Shown here: positions 32,603 to 41,963 of the stretch, piece by piece
Position numbering within the stretch: the stretch's first letter is position 1
How the letters are laid out: every line of letters begins with the position of its first letter
Assembly (NCBI GenBank): GCA_016649905.1
Contig: JAENWU010000005.1
Location: 1 to 46,858 of the forward strand
Direction of reading: 5' to 3'
Origin: Thermoleophilia bacterium
GTDB lineage: Bacteria > Actinomycetota > Thermoleophilia > Solirubrobacterales > 70-9
Length of the DNA stretch: 46,858 nucleotides
Program-made: the position numbers and the translations under genes
Notes under the pieces: model-generated
Database searches by the model: none
What the model was told of the DNA's origin: nothing
Seen by the model: only the letters and a program-made list of their open reading frames with translations

Positions 32603-34195
32603 GTGAATTCGCCTACGGACACGGCTACCGCCCCCCAGGTGGCCCTCCGCGTGGGTGGCGTCGAGAAGTTCTTCGGCGCCACCCACGCCCTCCGGGGCGT
32701 CAGTCTGGACCTCAATCGGTATGAGGTCCACGGCCTGGTCGGCGAGAACGGCTGCGGCAAGTCGACTCTGGTCAAGGTGATGTCGGGCGTGCACCAGGCC
32801 GACGCCGGCTGGATCGAGGGCAACGGCGAGAAGCTCTCCGCCGAAGATGTGACCACCGCCGCCGCTCGGGCGATGGGGGTCACCGTCGTCCACCAGGAGT
32901 CACCGATCTTCTCCTCGATGTCGGTCGAGGACAACCTCACGCTGGGGCGGAAGTTTCCGACTCATCTCGGCCGCGTCGATCGCGGCGCCGTGCGCCGCCA
33001 GGCGGAAGAGGTGATCGAGCACTACGAAATTCCCGCCTCCCCGCGGACCCCGGCCAGCGAGCTCAACCCCGCGGTGCGGGCGATGCTCGCGATCGCTCGG
33101 GCGCTGCGGGACAGCGAACACAAAGAGCGCGGCGTTCTGATCCTCGACGAGCCCACGGCCGGGCTCAATGAGGCCGAAGTCGACGACCTCTTGGAGGCAG
33201 TGCAGCGTTACGCCAACGAAGGCCAGGCGGTGATGCTCGTCTCCCATCGGCTCGACGAGATCGTCGGTGCCTGCCGGCGGGTCACGGTGTTGCGAGACGG
33301 CTCGGTCGTGACCACGCTCAAGGACCAGGAAATAGACCGCGCCAACATCGTCCGCCTGATGGTCGGGTCGGGCCTCGCGAAGGAGTACGAGGCAGACACC
33401 TCGCGGACGATGGCGAACCTCGACACGCCGGTCGCGATGGAGCTCACCGACGTCGTCTCGGGCACCCTGCGGGGCGTCTCGCTGAGCGCCCACGAGGGCG
33501 AAATCGTCGGCCTCGCCGGCCAGCTGGGGGCGGGCTGCTCAGAGGCCCTGCGAGTTGCCTACGGAGTCGCCCCGTTCAGCGCCGGAGAGGTGACCGTGGC
33601 CGGGCGTGAGCTCTCCCGCGGGAGGGGCGTCCGGGCGCAGGCGGACATCGTCGGCTACGTCCCCGGGGATCGTCCCGGAGAAGCAATGTTCGCCGGACGC
33701 TCGGTGCGCGAGAACCTCGGCGTCGCCGACGGCAACGAGTACTGGAAGGGCGGCATCTTCCGGCGCAGCCCCGAAAACCGCGACTCGGCGGCACTGATCG
33801 AGAAGTACAAGATCAAGGCCGCCTCCCCGTCGGAGCTGATGACCAGCCTCTCCGGCGGCAACCAGCAAAAGGTCGTGATGGCGAGGGTGATGCGCCGCCG
33901 CCGCCGGCTCCTGCTCCTCGACGAGCCGAGCCAGGGAGTCGACGTCGGCGCCCGCGCCGACATCCACAGAAGCATCCGCGAAACGGCCGACGACGGCGCC
34001 GCCGTCGTCGTCGTCAGCTCCGACATGGAGGAGCTGGTGCGGCTCTGCGACCGCGTCCTGATCTTCATCGACGGGCAGATCGCCGGTGAGCTGACCAAGG
34101 AGGGGCTGGACCGCGAGACCTTGAGCAACCTGATTCACCAGGACGTCCCAACCGGGATCCAATCGAGTTCAACCCAAAGCGGAGGAGAGGAATGA
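32603..34195 (+). CDS. ABC importer ATPase with two nucleotide-binding domains (RbsA/MglA type)
   Basis: This 530-aa protein carries two ABC domains in one chain, as in ribose/galactose importers. Domain 1 has Walker A GENGCGKST (residues 47-55) and Walker B VLILDEPTAGL, but its signature region reads SELNPAVRAMLAIARAL and lacks the canonical LSGGQ. Domain 2 has a degenerate Walker A (GLAGQLGAGCSEAL), a good signature LSGGNQQKV and Walker B LLLLDEPSQGVDVG. One competent composite ATP site is therefore expected. GTG start 2 bp after the binding-protein stop; its end overlaps the permease start. Confidence 0.92.
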   Translation: MNSPTDTATAPQVALRVGGVEKFFGATHALRGVSLDLNRYEVHGLVGENGCGKSTLVKVMSGVHQADAGWIEGNGEKLSAEDVTTAAARAMGVTVVHQESPIFSSMSVEDNLTLGRKFPTHLGRVDRGAVRRQAEEVIEHYEIPASPRTPASELNPAVRAMLAIARALRDSEHKERGVLILDEPTAGLNEAEVDDLLEAVQRYANEGQAVMLVSHRLDEIVGACRRVTVLRDGSVVTTLKDQEIDRANIVRLMVGSGLAKEYEADTSRTMANLDTPVAMELTDVVSGTLRGVSLSAHEGEIVGLAGQLGAGCSEALRVAYGVAPFSAGEVTVAGRELSRGRGVRAQADIVGYVPGDRPGEAMFAGRSVRENLGVADGNEYWKGGIFRRSPENRDSAALIEKYKIKAASPSELMTSLSGGNQQKVVMARVMRRRRRLLLLDEPSQGVDVGARADIHRSIRETADDGAAVVVVSSDMEELVRLCDRVLIFIDGQIAGELTKEGLDRETLSNLIHQDVPTGIQSSSTQSGGEE

Positions 34196-35223
34196 GCACC
34201 GCGACCCCCGAGAACCTGCAGGTGTCACCCGCTCCCCAATCACCTTCCGGGGCGCGCTCGCGGAGCCCCCTCTATCTGCTCGGCCAAGCGGCCGAGCGCG
34301 GCGGCCTGGTGCTGCTGCTGCTGGCCGCGATCGTCGTCTTCAGCATCGCCGCGCCGGACACCTTCCCGACCACCGCAAACCTGCAGAGCATCCTGCAGTC
34401 GAACTCGGTGCTCGGCGTGATCGCGGTCGCCGCCGTGATCCCGTTCGTGGCCGGTCAGTTCGACCTCTCGATCGCCGCCAACGCGGGCTTCGGCTCGCTG
34501 GTGGCCGGTGCGTTGATGTCGCTCCACGGCTGGGCCCTGCTGCCCGCGATCGGCGTCGCGATTCTGCTGACGTCGACGGTCGGTCTGATCAACGGAATCG
34601 TCGTCGCCCGCTTGGGCGTCAACTCGATCATCACCACCCTGGGCACCGCTTCGATCCTCGCCGGGCTGATTCTCTGGATCAGCAAGGGCAACACGCTGGC
34701 GACCGGCATCTCGCCGAAGCTGCTCGAATTCGGCTCGGGGAAATCGATCGGCATCCCCCACGTGTTCTTCGTCCTGCTGGCGATCGCGATCCTCGCCGGC
34801 TATCTGCTGCGGCAGACTCCATTCGGGCGCTCGCTCTACGCGATCGGTGACAACGAGCGAGCGGCGACCCTGGTCGGTCTACCGGTCGGTCGCTACACGA
34901 TCACCGCCTTTGTGATCGGCGGCGCCTTGGCCGGTTGCGGTGGCGTTCTGCAGCTGGCCGCCGCGGGCTCCGCCGACACTCAGTTCGGCCCCAACCTCCT
35001 GCTTCCCGCGCTCAGCGCCGTCTTCCTCGGCGCGACCGCGATTCGCCCCGGCGACTACAACGTCACCGGCACCCTGATCGCGGTTGCCTTCAACGCCGTC
35101 TCGATCAGCGGCCTGCTGCTGGCGGGCGTTGCCAACTGGGTCCAGCCCGTCTACATCGGCGTCACCCTCGTCGTCGCCGTCGCCGTCTCGACGGTGCTGA
35201 GGAAGCGACGGACCGGACAGTGA
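34192..35223 (+). CDS. ABC importer permease (RbsC/BPD_transp_2 family)
   Basis: This 343-aa membrane protein has a short polar N-terminus followed by roughly 8-10 hydrophobic segments, beginning with GLVLLLLAAIVVFSIAA and VLGVIAVAAVIPFVAG. The segment AGQFDLSIAANAGFGSLVAG corresponds to the G-x-DLS motif of RbsC-type permeases, and the late GDNERAATLVGLPV loop is the usual ATPase-contact region. It overlaps the ATPase gene by 4 bp. The HyuAB pair follows after 57 bp in the same direction, so the importer probably brings in the module C substrate or precursor. Confidence 0.92.
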   Translation: MSTATPENLQVSPAPQSPSGARSRSPLYLLGQAAERGGLVLLLLAAIVVFSIAAPDTFPTTANLQSILQSNSVLGVIAVAAVIPFVAGQFDLSIAANAGFGSLVAGALMSLHGWALLPAIGVAILLTSTVGLINGIVVARLGVNSIITTLGTASILAGLILWISKGNTLATGISPKLLEFGSGKSIGIPHVFFVLLAIAILAGYLLRQTPFGRSLYAIGDNERAATLVGLPVGRYTITAFVIGGALAGCGGVLQLAAAGSADTQFGPNLLLPALSAVFLGATAIRPGDYNVTGTLIAVAFNAVSISGLLLAGVANWVQPVYIGVTLVVAVAVSTVLRKRRTGQ

Positions 35224-35280
35224 GGTTCGGGCTCGGTTCCAGAAGTCGATCGGTGAGATGCGCTACTTGCAAGGAGTGTC

Positions 35281-37395
35281 ATGAGCGGTAACGGAAACGG
35301 TTCGAGTGTGGCTCGGGCATTCGTCGGCGTCGATGTCGGCGGTACCCACACCGACGTCCACGTCCACGTCGGCGGCGACGAAGCCCGAGGCAAGGCGCTG
35401 ACCACCTACGACGACTTCAGCCGTGGTGTTCTCGACGCCCTCGAGGTCGCCGCGGAAACCCTCGACATGTCGCTCGACGACCTGCTCTCGCAGACCGACC
35501 TGCTGGTCAACGCGACGACCGTCGTCACCAACGCGGTCGCGCAGCTGCGCGGCTCCAAGGTCGGGGTGCTGACCACGTCTGGGTTCGGCGACGAACTGCG
35601 CTTCGCCGGCGGGCCGCGGCTGCGGATCGCCGACGAGCACATGCAGACCAACGTGCCAGACCTGGTCGACCGGCGCGACATCGTCGAGATCGACGGACGG
35701 ATCGACTACGCCGGCAAGGAGCTGGTGCCGCTCGACACCGCGGCGGTGAAGGAGGCGGCGCGGTTCCTGGTCGAGGAGCGCGGAGTCAGCGCAATCGCGA
35801 TCTGCTTCCTCTCCAGCTACCGCAACGGCGCCCACGAGGAGGCGGCCGAGAAGATCGTCCGCGAGGCCTACCCAGACGTCTTCACCACCCCCTCCTACAG
35901 CGTCAGCGGGGTCCGCGGCGAGGCGGTGCGATGGATGACCGCGGTGCTCAACTGCTTCGTCTTCGAGGATGCGGGCAACTTCCTCGACACCCTCAGCACC
36001 AAGCTCAACGACGCCGGCCTGGCGGGCCGCGTCGCCTTCTTCCAGGGGCTCGGTGGCGGCATCTCCAAGGAGCGCGCGGCGCGGCTGCCGCTGGCCCTGC
36101 TCGGGGCCGGCCCCGCCGCCGGGGCGACCGGCGCCAACCAGCTGGCGCAAACGATGGGCCACAGTCGGGTCCTCGTCGGCGATATGGGCGGCACCAGCTT
36201 CGACACCGGGCTGATCCACGACAACGTCGTCCACGTCGAGAAGTCGGTGCGGGTCGGCCGCTTCCGCACCGCGATGCCGCTGGTCGACGTGATTTCGGTC
36301 GGCGCCGGCGGCGGCAGCATCGCCTGGATCGGCGAGCGCGGCGTGCCGCAGGTCGGCCCTCGCAGCGCCGGCTCGCAGCCGGGTCCCGCCGCCTACGGCA
36401 ACGGCGGCACCGAGCCGACGGTGACCGACGCGATGGTCGCGATGGACCTGATCGACCCCGAGAACTATCTTGGCGGCCGGCTCGAGATCCGCAGGGACCT
36501 GGCGATCGGGGCGCTCCGCGAGAAGGTCGGCGACCAGCTCGGCTGGTCGGTCGAGGAGACCGCGGCGGCGGTCTACGAGCTCGTCGTCGCGAACATGGCC
36601 AACGCGGTTCGCGAGGTCAGCGTCGCCCACGGCTACGACCCGCGCGACTTCGTCTTCTACGCCTACGGCGGCACGCTGCCGTGGTTCGCGGCGGAGATCG
36701 CGCGGACGCTGAAGATCGAGCGCGTGCTGATCCCCAACAACAGCTCGGTCTTCTGCGCCCGCGGTCTGCTGGCCTCGGATTTCGTCCTCCGCTACGACCA
36801 GACGATCCAGTCGGGGCTCGACTCCGCAGAGGCGCTGCAGCGGATCAACGACGTCTACGACGAAATGGTCGAGACCGGCCGCGAGGAAATGCGGGGAGAG
36901 GGGTTCGCCGACGATGCGATCGCGATCGACCGCACGATCGACATGCAGTTCGCCGGCCAGGTCCACGCCCTGCCGATCGCGATCGCCGATCGCGAGCTCG
37001 CCGACGCCGACGTCCCCGAGCTGCAGGCCAAGTTCAACGAGACCTACGAGCGCACCTACGGCGCCGGCACCGCCTGGCCGGGAGCGATTCCGCAGGCCCT
37101 CAACGTCGCGGTGACGGTCAAAGGGCAGATGTCCTCGCACCACCTGACCGAGTACCCGCTGGAGCCCAGCAGCGCCGATGCGATGCGCAAGTCCGACCGC
37201 GAGGTCTACCTGCCCTCCAGCCACGAGCGGGTCTCGGTGCCGATCTACGACGAGGCGAAGTTCACCCCGGGCAGTTCGGTCGAGGGCCCGTCGGTGATCG
37301 AGGCGGTCGACACCACTCTCTACGTGCCCGCGGGGACCACCGCCGAGCGGGACCAATATCTGAACGTGCTGCTCACGGTAGGAGGGAACGACTGA
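35281..37395 (+). CDS. HyuA-type subunit, module C
   Basis: This 704-aa HyuA-family protein has VGVDVGGTHTDVHV at about residues 15-28, VGDMGGTSFDTGLIH, VGAGGGSIAWIGERG, and RSAGSQPGPAAYGNGG. It is closely similar to the module B HyuA from end to end, so the pair B/C arose by duplication. A good AAGGAG lies 4 nt before the ATG. The stop and HyuB start share one base (TGATG). Located directly after an ABC importer, it probably acts on an imported compound. Hydantoin/lactam hydrolysis and ketone carboxylation are both possible. Confidence 0.9.
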   Translation: MSGNGNGSSVARAFVGVDVGGTHTDVHVHVGGDEARGKALTTYDDFSRGVLDALEVAAETLDMSLDDLLSQTDLLVNATTVVTNAVAQLRGSKVGVLTTSGFGDELRFAGGPRLRIADEHMQTNVPDLVDRRDIVEIDGRIDYAGKELVPLDTAAVKEAARFLVEERGVSAIAICFLSSYRNGAHEEAAEKIVREAYPDVFTTPSYSVSGVRGEAVRWMTAVLNCFVFEDAGNFLDTLSTKLNDAGLAGRVAFFQGLGGGISKERAARLPLALLGAGPAAGATGANQLAQTMGHSRVLVGDMGGTSFDTGLIHDNVVHVEKSVRVGRFRTAMPLVDVISVGAGGGSIAWIGERGVPQVGPRSAGSQPGPAAYGNGGTEPTVTDAMVAMDLIDPENYLGGRLEIRRDLAIGALREKVGDQLGWSVEETAAAVYELVVANMANAVREVSVAHGYDPRDFVFYAYGGTLPWFAAEIARTLKIERVLIPNNSSVFCARGLLASDFVLRYDQTIQSGLDSAEALQRINDVYDEMVETGREEMRGEGFADDAIAIDRTIDMQFAGQVHALPIAIADRELADADVPELQAKFNETYERTYGAGTAWPGAIPQALNVAVTVKGQMSSHHLTEYPLEPSSADAMRKSDREVYLPSSHERVSVPIYDEAKFTPGSSVEGPSVIEAVDTTLYVPAGTTAERDQYLNVLLTVGGND

Positions 37396-39587
37396 TGAAG
37401 ACCCAAACCGCAGATCCGGTCTCGATCGAGATCCACCGTAAGGCGCTGGAGAACATCACCAGCGAGATGGCGATCGCCCTGACCCGCACCTCGGGCTCGC
37501 CCGTGGTCTACGAGGTTCAGGACTTTGCCACCAGCCTGCTCGACGTCGACGGCGAGCAGCTGGCGATGTCGGCGACTGTCCTCTTTCACGCCGGCTCCTC
37601 GTTGCTGGGGACCCAGGCGATCATCGAGTCCCTCGACGGCGCCTCGCCGAGCGAAGGCGAGGGCTGGATCGTCAACGACACCTTCGAGGGCGGCGCTCAG
37701 CACCAGGGCGACGTCGCGATCATCATGCCGACCTTTTACCAGGGCGATCACGTCGGCTGGGCCTTCACCAACGTCCACGTGCTCGACGTCGGAGGCATGG
37801 GCGTCTCCGGCTTCGCCCCCGGCGCCAAGACGGTCTTCGACGAGGGGGTCCGGTTCCCGGCGACGAAGATCATGCGCGACGGCGAGCTCGACCCCGAGTG
37901 GGTCAAATACATCAGCGCCAACGTCCGCATCGCCGACCTCGTGATCAACGACCTGCGGGCGATGATCGCCGCCAACAACGTCGCCCAGAAGAAGCTGGTC
38001 GACCTGATCGACCGCTTCGGGTTCGAGGACTTCAGGGAATTCTGCGAGATCAACAAGACCCTGACCGAGGAAGCGTTCCGCTCCCGAATCGCCAAGCTCC
38101 CCGACGGCGTCTACGAAACCGCGGAGTGGGTCGAGTACGACGGCCAGCGCAAGGCCGAGCTGCTGGAGCTGCGCTGCCGGCTCGAGGTCCGCGACACCGA
38201 CATCCACATCTCCTTCACCGGGGTGCCGCAGACCACCGGCTTCGTCAACGCCGGCAAAGGCGTCGTCTACGGCGCGGTCATGTGCACGATCCTGACCACG
38301 CTCGGATATGGCGACCTGCCCTTCAACGCGGGCATCTGGCGGCCGATCACGATCGACCTCGGCGAGCCCGGAACGATCGTCAACGCGGTCTCCCCGGCCG
38401 CCTGCACCAGCGGTCACGCCAACTGCGGCGTCCGTGTCACCCGCGCCGCCAAGGACGTCTTCGACCAGGCCTGCGGCCTCAGCGACGACCCGGTCCTGCG
38501 CTCCCGGGTGGGGGCGATGGCGCACGACTCGATCGTCCTCAACCCGCTTGCCGGGATCGGCCACGGCGGCGTCCCGACCGTGGTCTTCTTCATGGACCTC
38601 ACCACCGGCCACGGCGGCGGCGCCCAGTCGATCTTCGACGGTCAGGACAGCTACGGCCTCACCTGCACGCCGGGTGTCGGGCTGCCCAACGTCGAGACCA
38701 ACGAGGCCCAGCAGCCCGCCCTCTACCTCTGGCGCCGGCTGGTCCCCCAGTCCGGCGGCCCCGGGACCTTCCGCGGCGGCCAGGCGCTGGAGCTGGCCTA
38801 CACCGTCTACGAGACCGATCTGCTCGACGGCGCCGTCACCGCCGGCTGCACCGAGACGCCGGCCCGCGGCGTCGCCGGCGGCCTCCCCGGCGCCGGGTCC
38901 TCGTGGAGCTCCTACCACGACACCAACGTCGAGCAGCTGCTCGAGGAAGGGCGCCAGCCGCTGAAGAAGGTGCTCGAGGGCGACGAGCCGACGCAGAAGA
39001 ACAACGAGGGCAGAATCGAACTGCAGGAGACCGACGTGATCCGGATGCGCGGCGGCGGCGGCGGCGGTCTCGGGGATCCGCTGATGCGCGAGCCTGAGCT
39101 GGTCGCCAGGGACGTCAGGGACCGCTACATCGACAGCGCCCACGCGGAGACCGTCTACGGGGTCGTACTCGACGGCGATGAGGCCGACGCCGACGCCACC
39201 GAGAAGCGCCGGGCGCAGATTCGCGAGCAGCGGCTCGGCGCCGCGCCGTCCCAATCCGCCTCGGCTCCCCGCGACGTCGGCGTCTCCGTCGTGGTCGACG
39301 CCGACGAGGACTGGTGCTGCGCCTACTGCGAGCATTCGCTCGGTTCGCTCAGCGCCAACTGGCGCGACTCGGCCACGGTCAACGAGCGGCCGCTGGTCGA
39401 GGCCTACGCGGAGCTCGACATGGGTGTCCGCGACCGGGTCGAAGCGCCGCGGGTGATGCTGGCCGAGCACTTCTGCCCCGCCTGCGCGGGCCTGCTCGTC
39501 GCCGACCTCTACCCGGAGGGTTTCTCCGGCTACGTCGCACCCCGCCTCGGCGCGGTCGACGTGGCGCCGCTCGAGGTGCCCGCGTGA
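37395..39587 (+). CDS. HyuB-type subunit with fused C-terminal zinc domain, module C
   Basis: This 730-aa protein parallels the module B HyuB: FHAGSSLLGTQAI, WIVNDTFEGGAQHQGDV, NVHVLDVGGMGVSGFAPG, GGGGGGLGDPLMREP. One visible difference is NDT where module B has NDP. The C-terminal extension has Cys641, Cys642/Cys645 (WCCAYC) and Cys694/Cys697 (CPAC), then LLVADLYPEGF, predicting a structural zinc site like that in module B. It overlaps HyuA by one base and the next SDR by four (GTGA). Confidence 0.9.
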   Translation: MKTQTADPVSIEIHRKALENITSEMAIALTRTSGSPVVYEVQDFATSLLDVDGEQLAMSATVLFHAGSSLLGTQAIIESLDGASPSEGEGWIVNDTFEGGAQHQGDVAIIMPTFYQGDHVGWAFTNVHVLDVGGMGVSGFAPGAKTVFDEGVRFPATKIMRDGELDPEWVKYISANVRIADLVINDLRAMIAANNVAQKKLVDLIDRFGFEDFREFCEINKTLTEEAFRSRIAKLPDGVYETAEWVEYDGQRKAELLELRCRLEVRDTDIHISFTGVPQTTGFVNAGKGVVYGAVMCTILTTLGYGDLPFNAGIWRPITIDLGEPGTIVNAVSPAACTSGHANCGVRVTRAAKDVFDQACGLSDDPVLRSRVGAMAHDSIVLNPLAGIGHGGVPTVVFFMDLTTGHGGGAQSIFDGQDSYGLTCTPGVGLPNVETNEAQQPALYLWRRLVPQSGGPGTFRGGQALELAYTVYETDLLDGAVTAGCTETPARGVAGGLPGAGSSWSSYHDTNVEQLLEEGRQPLKKVLEGDEPTQKNNEGRIELQETDVIRMRGGGGGGLGDPLMREPELVARDVRDRYIDSAHAETVYGVVLDGDEADADATEKRRAQIREQRLGAAPSQSASAPRDVGVSVVVDADEDWCCAYCEHSLGSLSANWRDSATVNERPLVEAYAELDMGVRDRVEAPRVMLAEHFCPACAGLLVADLYPEGFSGYVAPRLGAVDVAPLEVPA

Positions 39588-40333
39588 ACTGCGCCGGGAA
39601 GGTTGCGGTAGTCGCGGGAGGAAGCTCGGGACTGGGCGAGGCGACGGTCGAAGCGCTGACCGACGCCGGCGCCACCGTGGTCGTGCTCGACATTTCGATT
39701 CCCGAGCAGGGAGCCGGGTACGAGGGGACGCATTACCGGGTTGCCGACGTCCGTGACTCCGACCAGGTCGCCGCGGCGATCGAGTACGCGGCGAGCCTCG
39801 GCGATCTGCGCATCGTCGCCTCCTGCGCCGGCGTCGGCTCGGTCGGCAAGATCACCCGCAAGGGCCAGCCGCTCGATCTCAACGAGTTCCAACGGGTGAT
39901 CGACATCAACCTGGTCGGCACCTTCAACGTGCTCCGCCACGCGGCGACGCGGATGGTGGAGAACGAGCCGATCGAAGACGAGCGCGGCGTCCTCATCGTC
40001 ACCGCCTCGGCGGCCGCCTTCGAAGGCCAGATCGGCCAGGTCGCCTACGCCGCCTCGAAGGGAGGCATCGTCGGGATGACCCTGCCGATCGCCCGCGACC
40101 TCGCCGCGTCGCAGGTTCGCTGCGTGGCAATCGCGCCCGGGCTCTTCAACACGCCGCTGCTGGGCGCGCTTCCGCTCGCCGCCCGCACGGCCCTCGAGGA
40201 AACGATCCCCAACCCGTCGCGCCTCGGTCGTCCCTCGGAGTTCGGGCAGCTGATGCGGCAGATCGTCGAGAACCCGATGATCAACGGAGAGACCCTTCGG
40301 ATCGACGGGGCACTACGCATGGCGCCGCGCTGA
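39584..40333 (+). CDS. SDR-family 3-hydroxyacyl-CoA dehydrogenase (HSD10 type), module C
   Basis: This 249-aa SDR has AGGSSGLGEA at about residue 12, NLVGTFNVLRHAA, TASAAAFEGQIGQ and the catalytic AYAASKGG, ending NGETLRIDGALRMAPR. It is a clear paralogue of the module A enzyme at 7676-8440. The GTG start overlaps the HyuB stop. Family members oxidise 3-hydroxyacyl-CoAs and related 2-methyl compounds. In this context it could alternatively reduce a 4-ketoacyl-CoA to the 4-hydroxyacyl-CoA, the step done by the SDR LvaD in levulinate catabolism; that is inference from neighbours. Confidence 0.9.
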   Translation: MNCAGKVAVVAGGSSGLGEATVEALTDAGATVVVLDISIPEQGAGYEGTHYRVADVRDSDQVAAAIEYAASLGDLRIVASCAGVGSVGKITRKGQPLDLNEFQRVIDINLVGTFNVLRHAATRMVENEPIEDERGVLIVTASAAAFEGQIGQVAYAASKGGIVGMTLPIARDLAASQVRCVAIAPGLFNTPLLGALPLAARTALEETIPNPSRLGRPSEFGQLMRQIVENPMINGETLRIDGALRMAPR

Positions 40334-40334
40334 G

Positions 40335-41963
40335 GTGGGCGCGAACCCCGTGTCACAGCAGCCCCATCTCGCGGCGCCGGAGCGGAGCCTCGTCACGATC
40401 CTCTCCCGGGCCGCCGCCGACCCCCGCCTGAGCGTCGCCACGGCCGTCTCCTGCGACGGGGCCGAGCGCAGTTTCGGTGAGCTGCATCTGCGCTCCCAAC
40501 GCCTCGCCGCCGGGCTCACCGCGGCCGGTGTTCGCCGCGGCGACTGCGTCTCCGTTCTCCTCCCCAATCGCATCGAGTGGGTCGAGCTGTTGTTCGGAAT
40601 CGCCGCCGCGGGTGGCGTCTGCGTCCCCGTCAACGTGCTGCTGCGACCGGCTGAGGTTGCCCACGTCTGCGCGGACAGCGGCTCGCGCTGGATCGTCGTC
40701 GACGGCCAGAGCCTCGACCTGCTCTCGGAGCTGCCGGACTGCGTCGAGCAGATCGTCGTGGTCGGCGAGCCAGCCACCGAGCTCGAGCCGCAGCCGATCC
40801 CCTACGAGGATCTGATCGCCGACCGGATGCCGCTCGCCGGGGAGGGCCCCCGGCCCGAGGACTTGGCGATCATCTACTACTCCTCCGGCACCACCGGCAA
40901 GCCCAAGGGCGCCGCCCACACCCACGCCAGCGTCCTCTGGAACGCGATGGGTCAGATCGTCGACATCGGCCTGACCGCCGACGACACCTACCTGCTGGTG
41001 CCCTCGCTCTCCTGGGCCGCCGGGTTCAACAACGTCTTCCTCTCGCTGCTCTGGCTCGGCGGCCACTCGGTCGTCCTGCCGACCCGCGAAACGGCGATCG
41101 CAGCGATCGTCGCCAACCTCGAGAGCTCGCGGGCGACGCACCTGATGCTGGTCCCGACCCTGGTCAAGCAGCTGCTCGAACAGCCGGACCTGATCGCCCG
41201 CGTGCGCTCCTGCGAGCTGCGCTGGATCATGACCGGCGGCGAGCCGATCCCGAAGAGCCTGATCGAGAGCTTCGAAGCGCAGCTGCCCGAGTGCCGGCTG
41301 GCCCAGGCCTACGGGATGTCGGAGTTCCCGACGATCGCGACGATCCTCGGCGCCGAGCACGCCGCCTCCCACGCCGGAAGCGCCGGGCTGCCCCTCTGTC
41401 ACACCCAGATCGCCGTGCGCGACGACGAGGGCAAGATCGTCGAACGCGGCGAGGGTGAGATCCTGCTGCGCTCGCTGGCGGTGATGCGCGAGTACTTCGG
41501 CAACCCCGAGGAGACCGCCCGCGTCTTCGCGGACGGCTGGTTCGCCTCCGGCGACCGCGGTCGGATCGACGACGAGGGCTTCCTTTCGATTACCGGTCGG
41601 GTCAAGGACATGATCATCTCCGGCGGCCTCAACGTCTACCCGCGGGAGATCGAGGAGGTCATCTACCGCCTCGACGACGTCTCCGAGGCCTGCGTCGTCG
41701 GCGTCCCCGACGAGCGTTGGGGGGAGGTCCCCGCCGCGGTGATCGTCTCCGAGCGCGAGCAGTGGGAGGCGGCGACGGTGATCGAGCACTGCCGGCAGAG
41801 CCTGGCTTCCTACAAGTGCCCCAAGCACGTCTTCGTGCGCTCCGAGCGGTTGCCCCGGAACCCGTCGGGCAAGGTCCTCAAGCGCGAGGTCGCCCCATGG
41901 GCCGCCGAGCGCGTCAACTCTTCATCCAGCCAACAAACAGCGGAGGTAACCCATGGCAATTGA
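40335..41963 (+). CDS. Acyl-CoA ligase (ANL superfamily), module C
   Basis: This 542-aa AMP-forming ligase has YYSSGTTGKPKGAAHTH, AYGMSEFPT, WFASGDRGRIDDEGF, GRVKDMIISGGLNVYPREIE and the catalytic Lys of NPSGKVLKREVA. A GTG start lies one base past the SDR stop; a second GTG five codons in is equally possible. The 3' end overlaps the acyl-CoA dehydrogenase by 11 bp. It activates the acid entering this module; levulinate-like or branched acids are candidates from the downstream gene set. Confidence 0.92.
   Translation: MGANPVSQQPHLAAPERSLVTILSRAAADPRLSVATAVSCDGAERSFGELHLRSQRLAAGLTAAGVRRGDCVSVLLPNRIEWVELLFGIAAAGGVCVPVNVLLRPAEVAHVCADSGSRWIVVDGQSLDLLSELPDCVEQIVVVGEPATELEPQPIPYEDLIADRMPLAGEGPRPEDLAIIYYSSGTTGKPKGAAHTHASVLWNAMGQIVDIGLTADDTYLLVPSLSWAAGFNNVFLSLLWLGGHSVVLPTRETAIAAIVANLESSRATHLMLVPTLVKQLLEQPDLIARVRSCELRWIMTGGEPIPKSLIESFEAQLPECRLAQAYGMSEFPTIATILGAEHAASHAGSAGLPLCHTQIAVRDDEGKIVERGEGEILLRSLAVMREYFGNPEETARVFADGWFASGDRGRIDDEGFLSITGRVKDMIISGGLNVYPREIEEVIYRLDDVSEACVVGVPDERWGEVPAAVIVSEREQWEAATVIEHCRQSLASYKCPKHVFVRSERLPRNPSGKVLKREVAPWAAERVNSSSSQQTAEVTHGN

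Noticed and set aside
35931-37394. Apparent 488-residue N-terminal extension of the module C HyuB
   Set aside because: The extra part reads out of frame through HyuA and is Arg/Pro-rich nonsense. The HyuB family start MKTQTADPVSIEIHRKALE begins at 37395.
35263-39470. Two long minus-strand frames (697 and 716 codons) antisense to module C HyuA and HyuB
   Set aside because: Mirror images of the coding bias of the real genes. Similar frames appear opposite the module B pair simply because the genes are paralogous.
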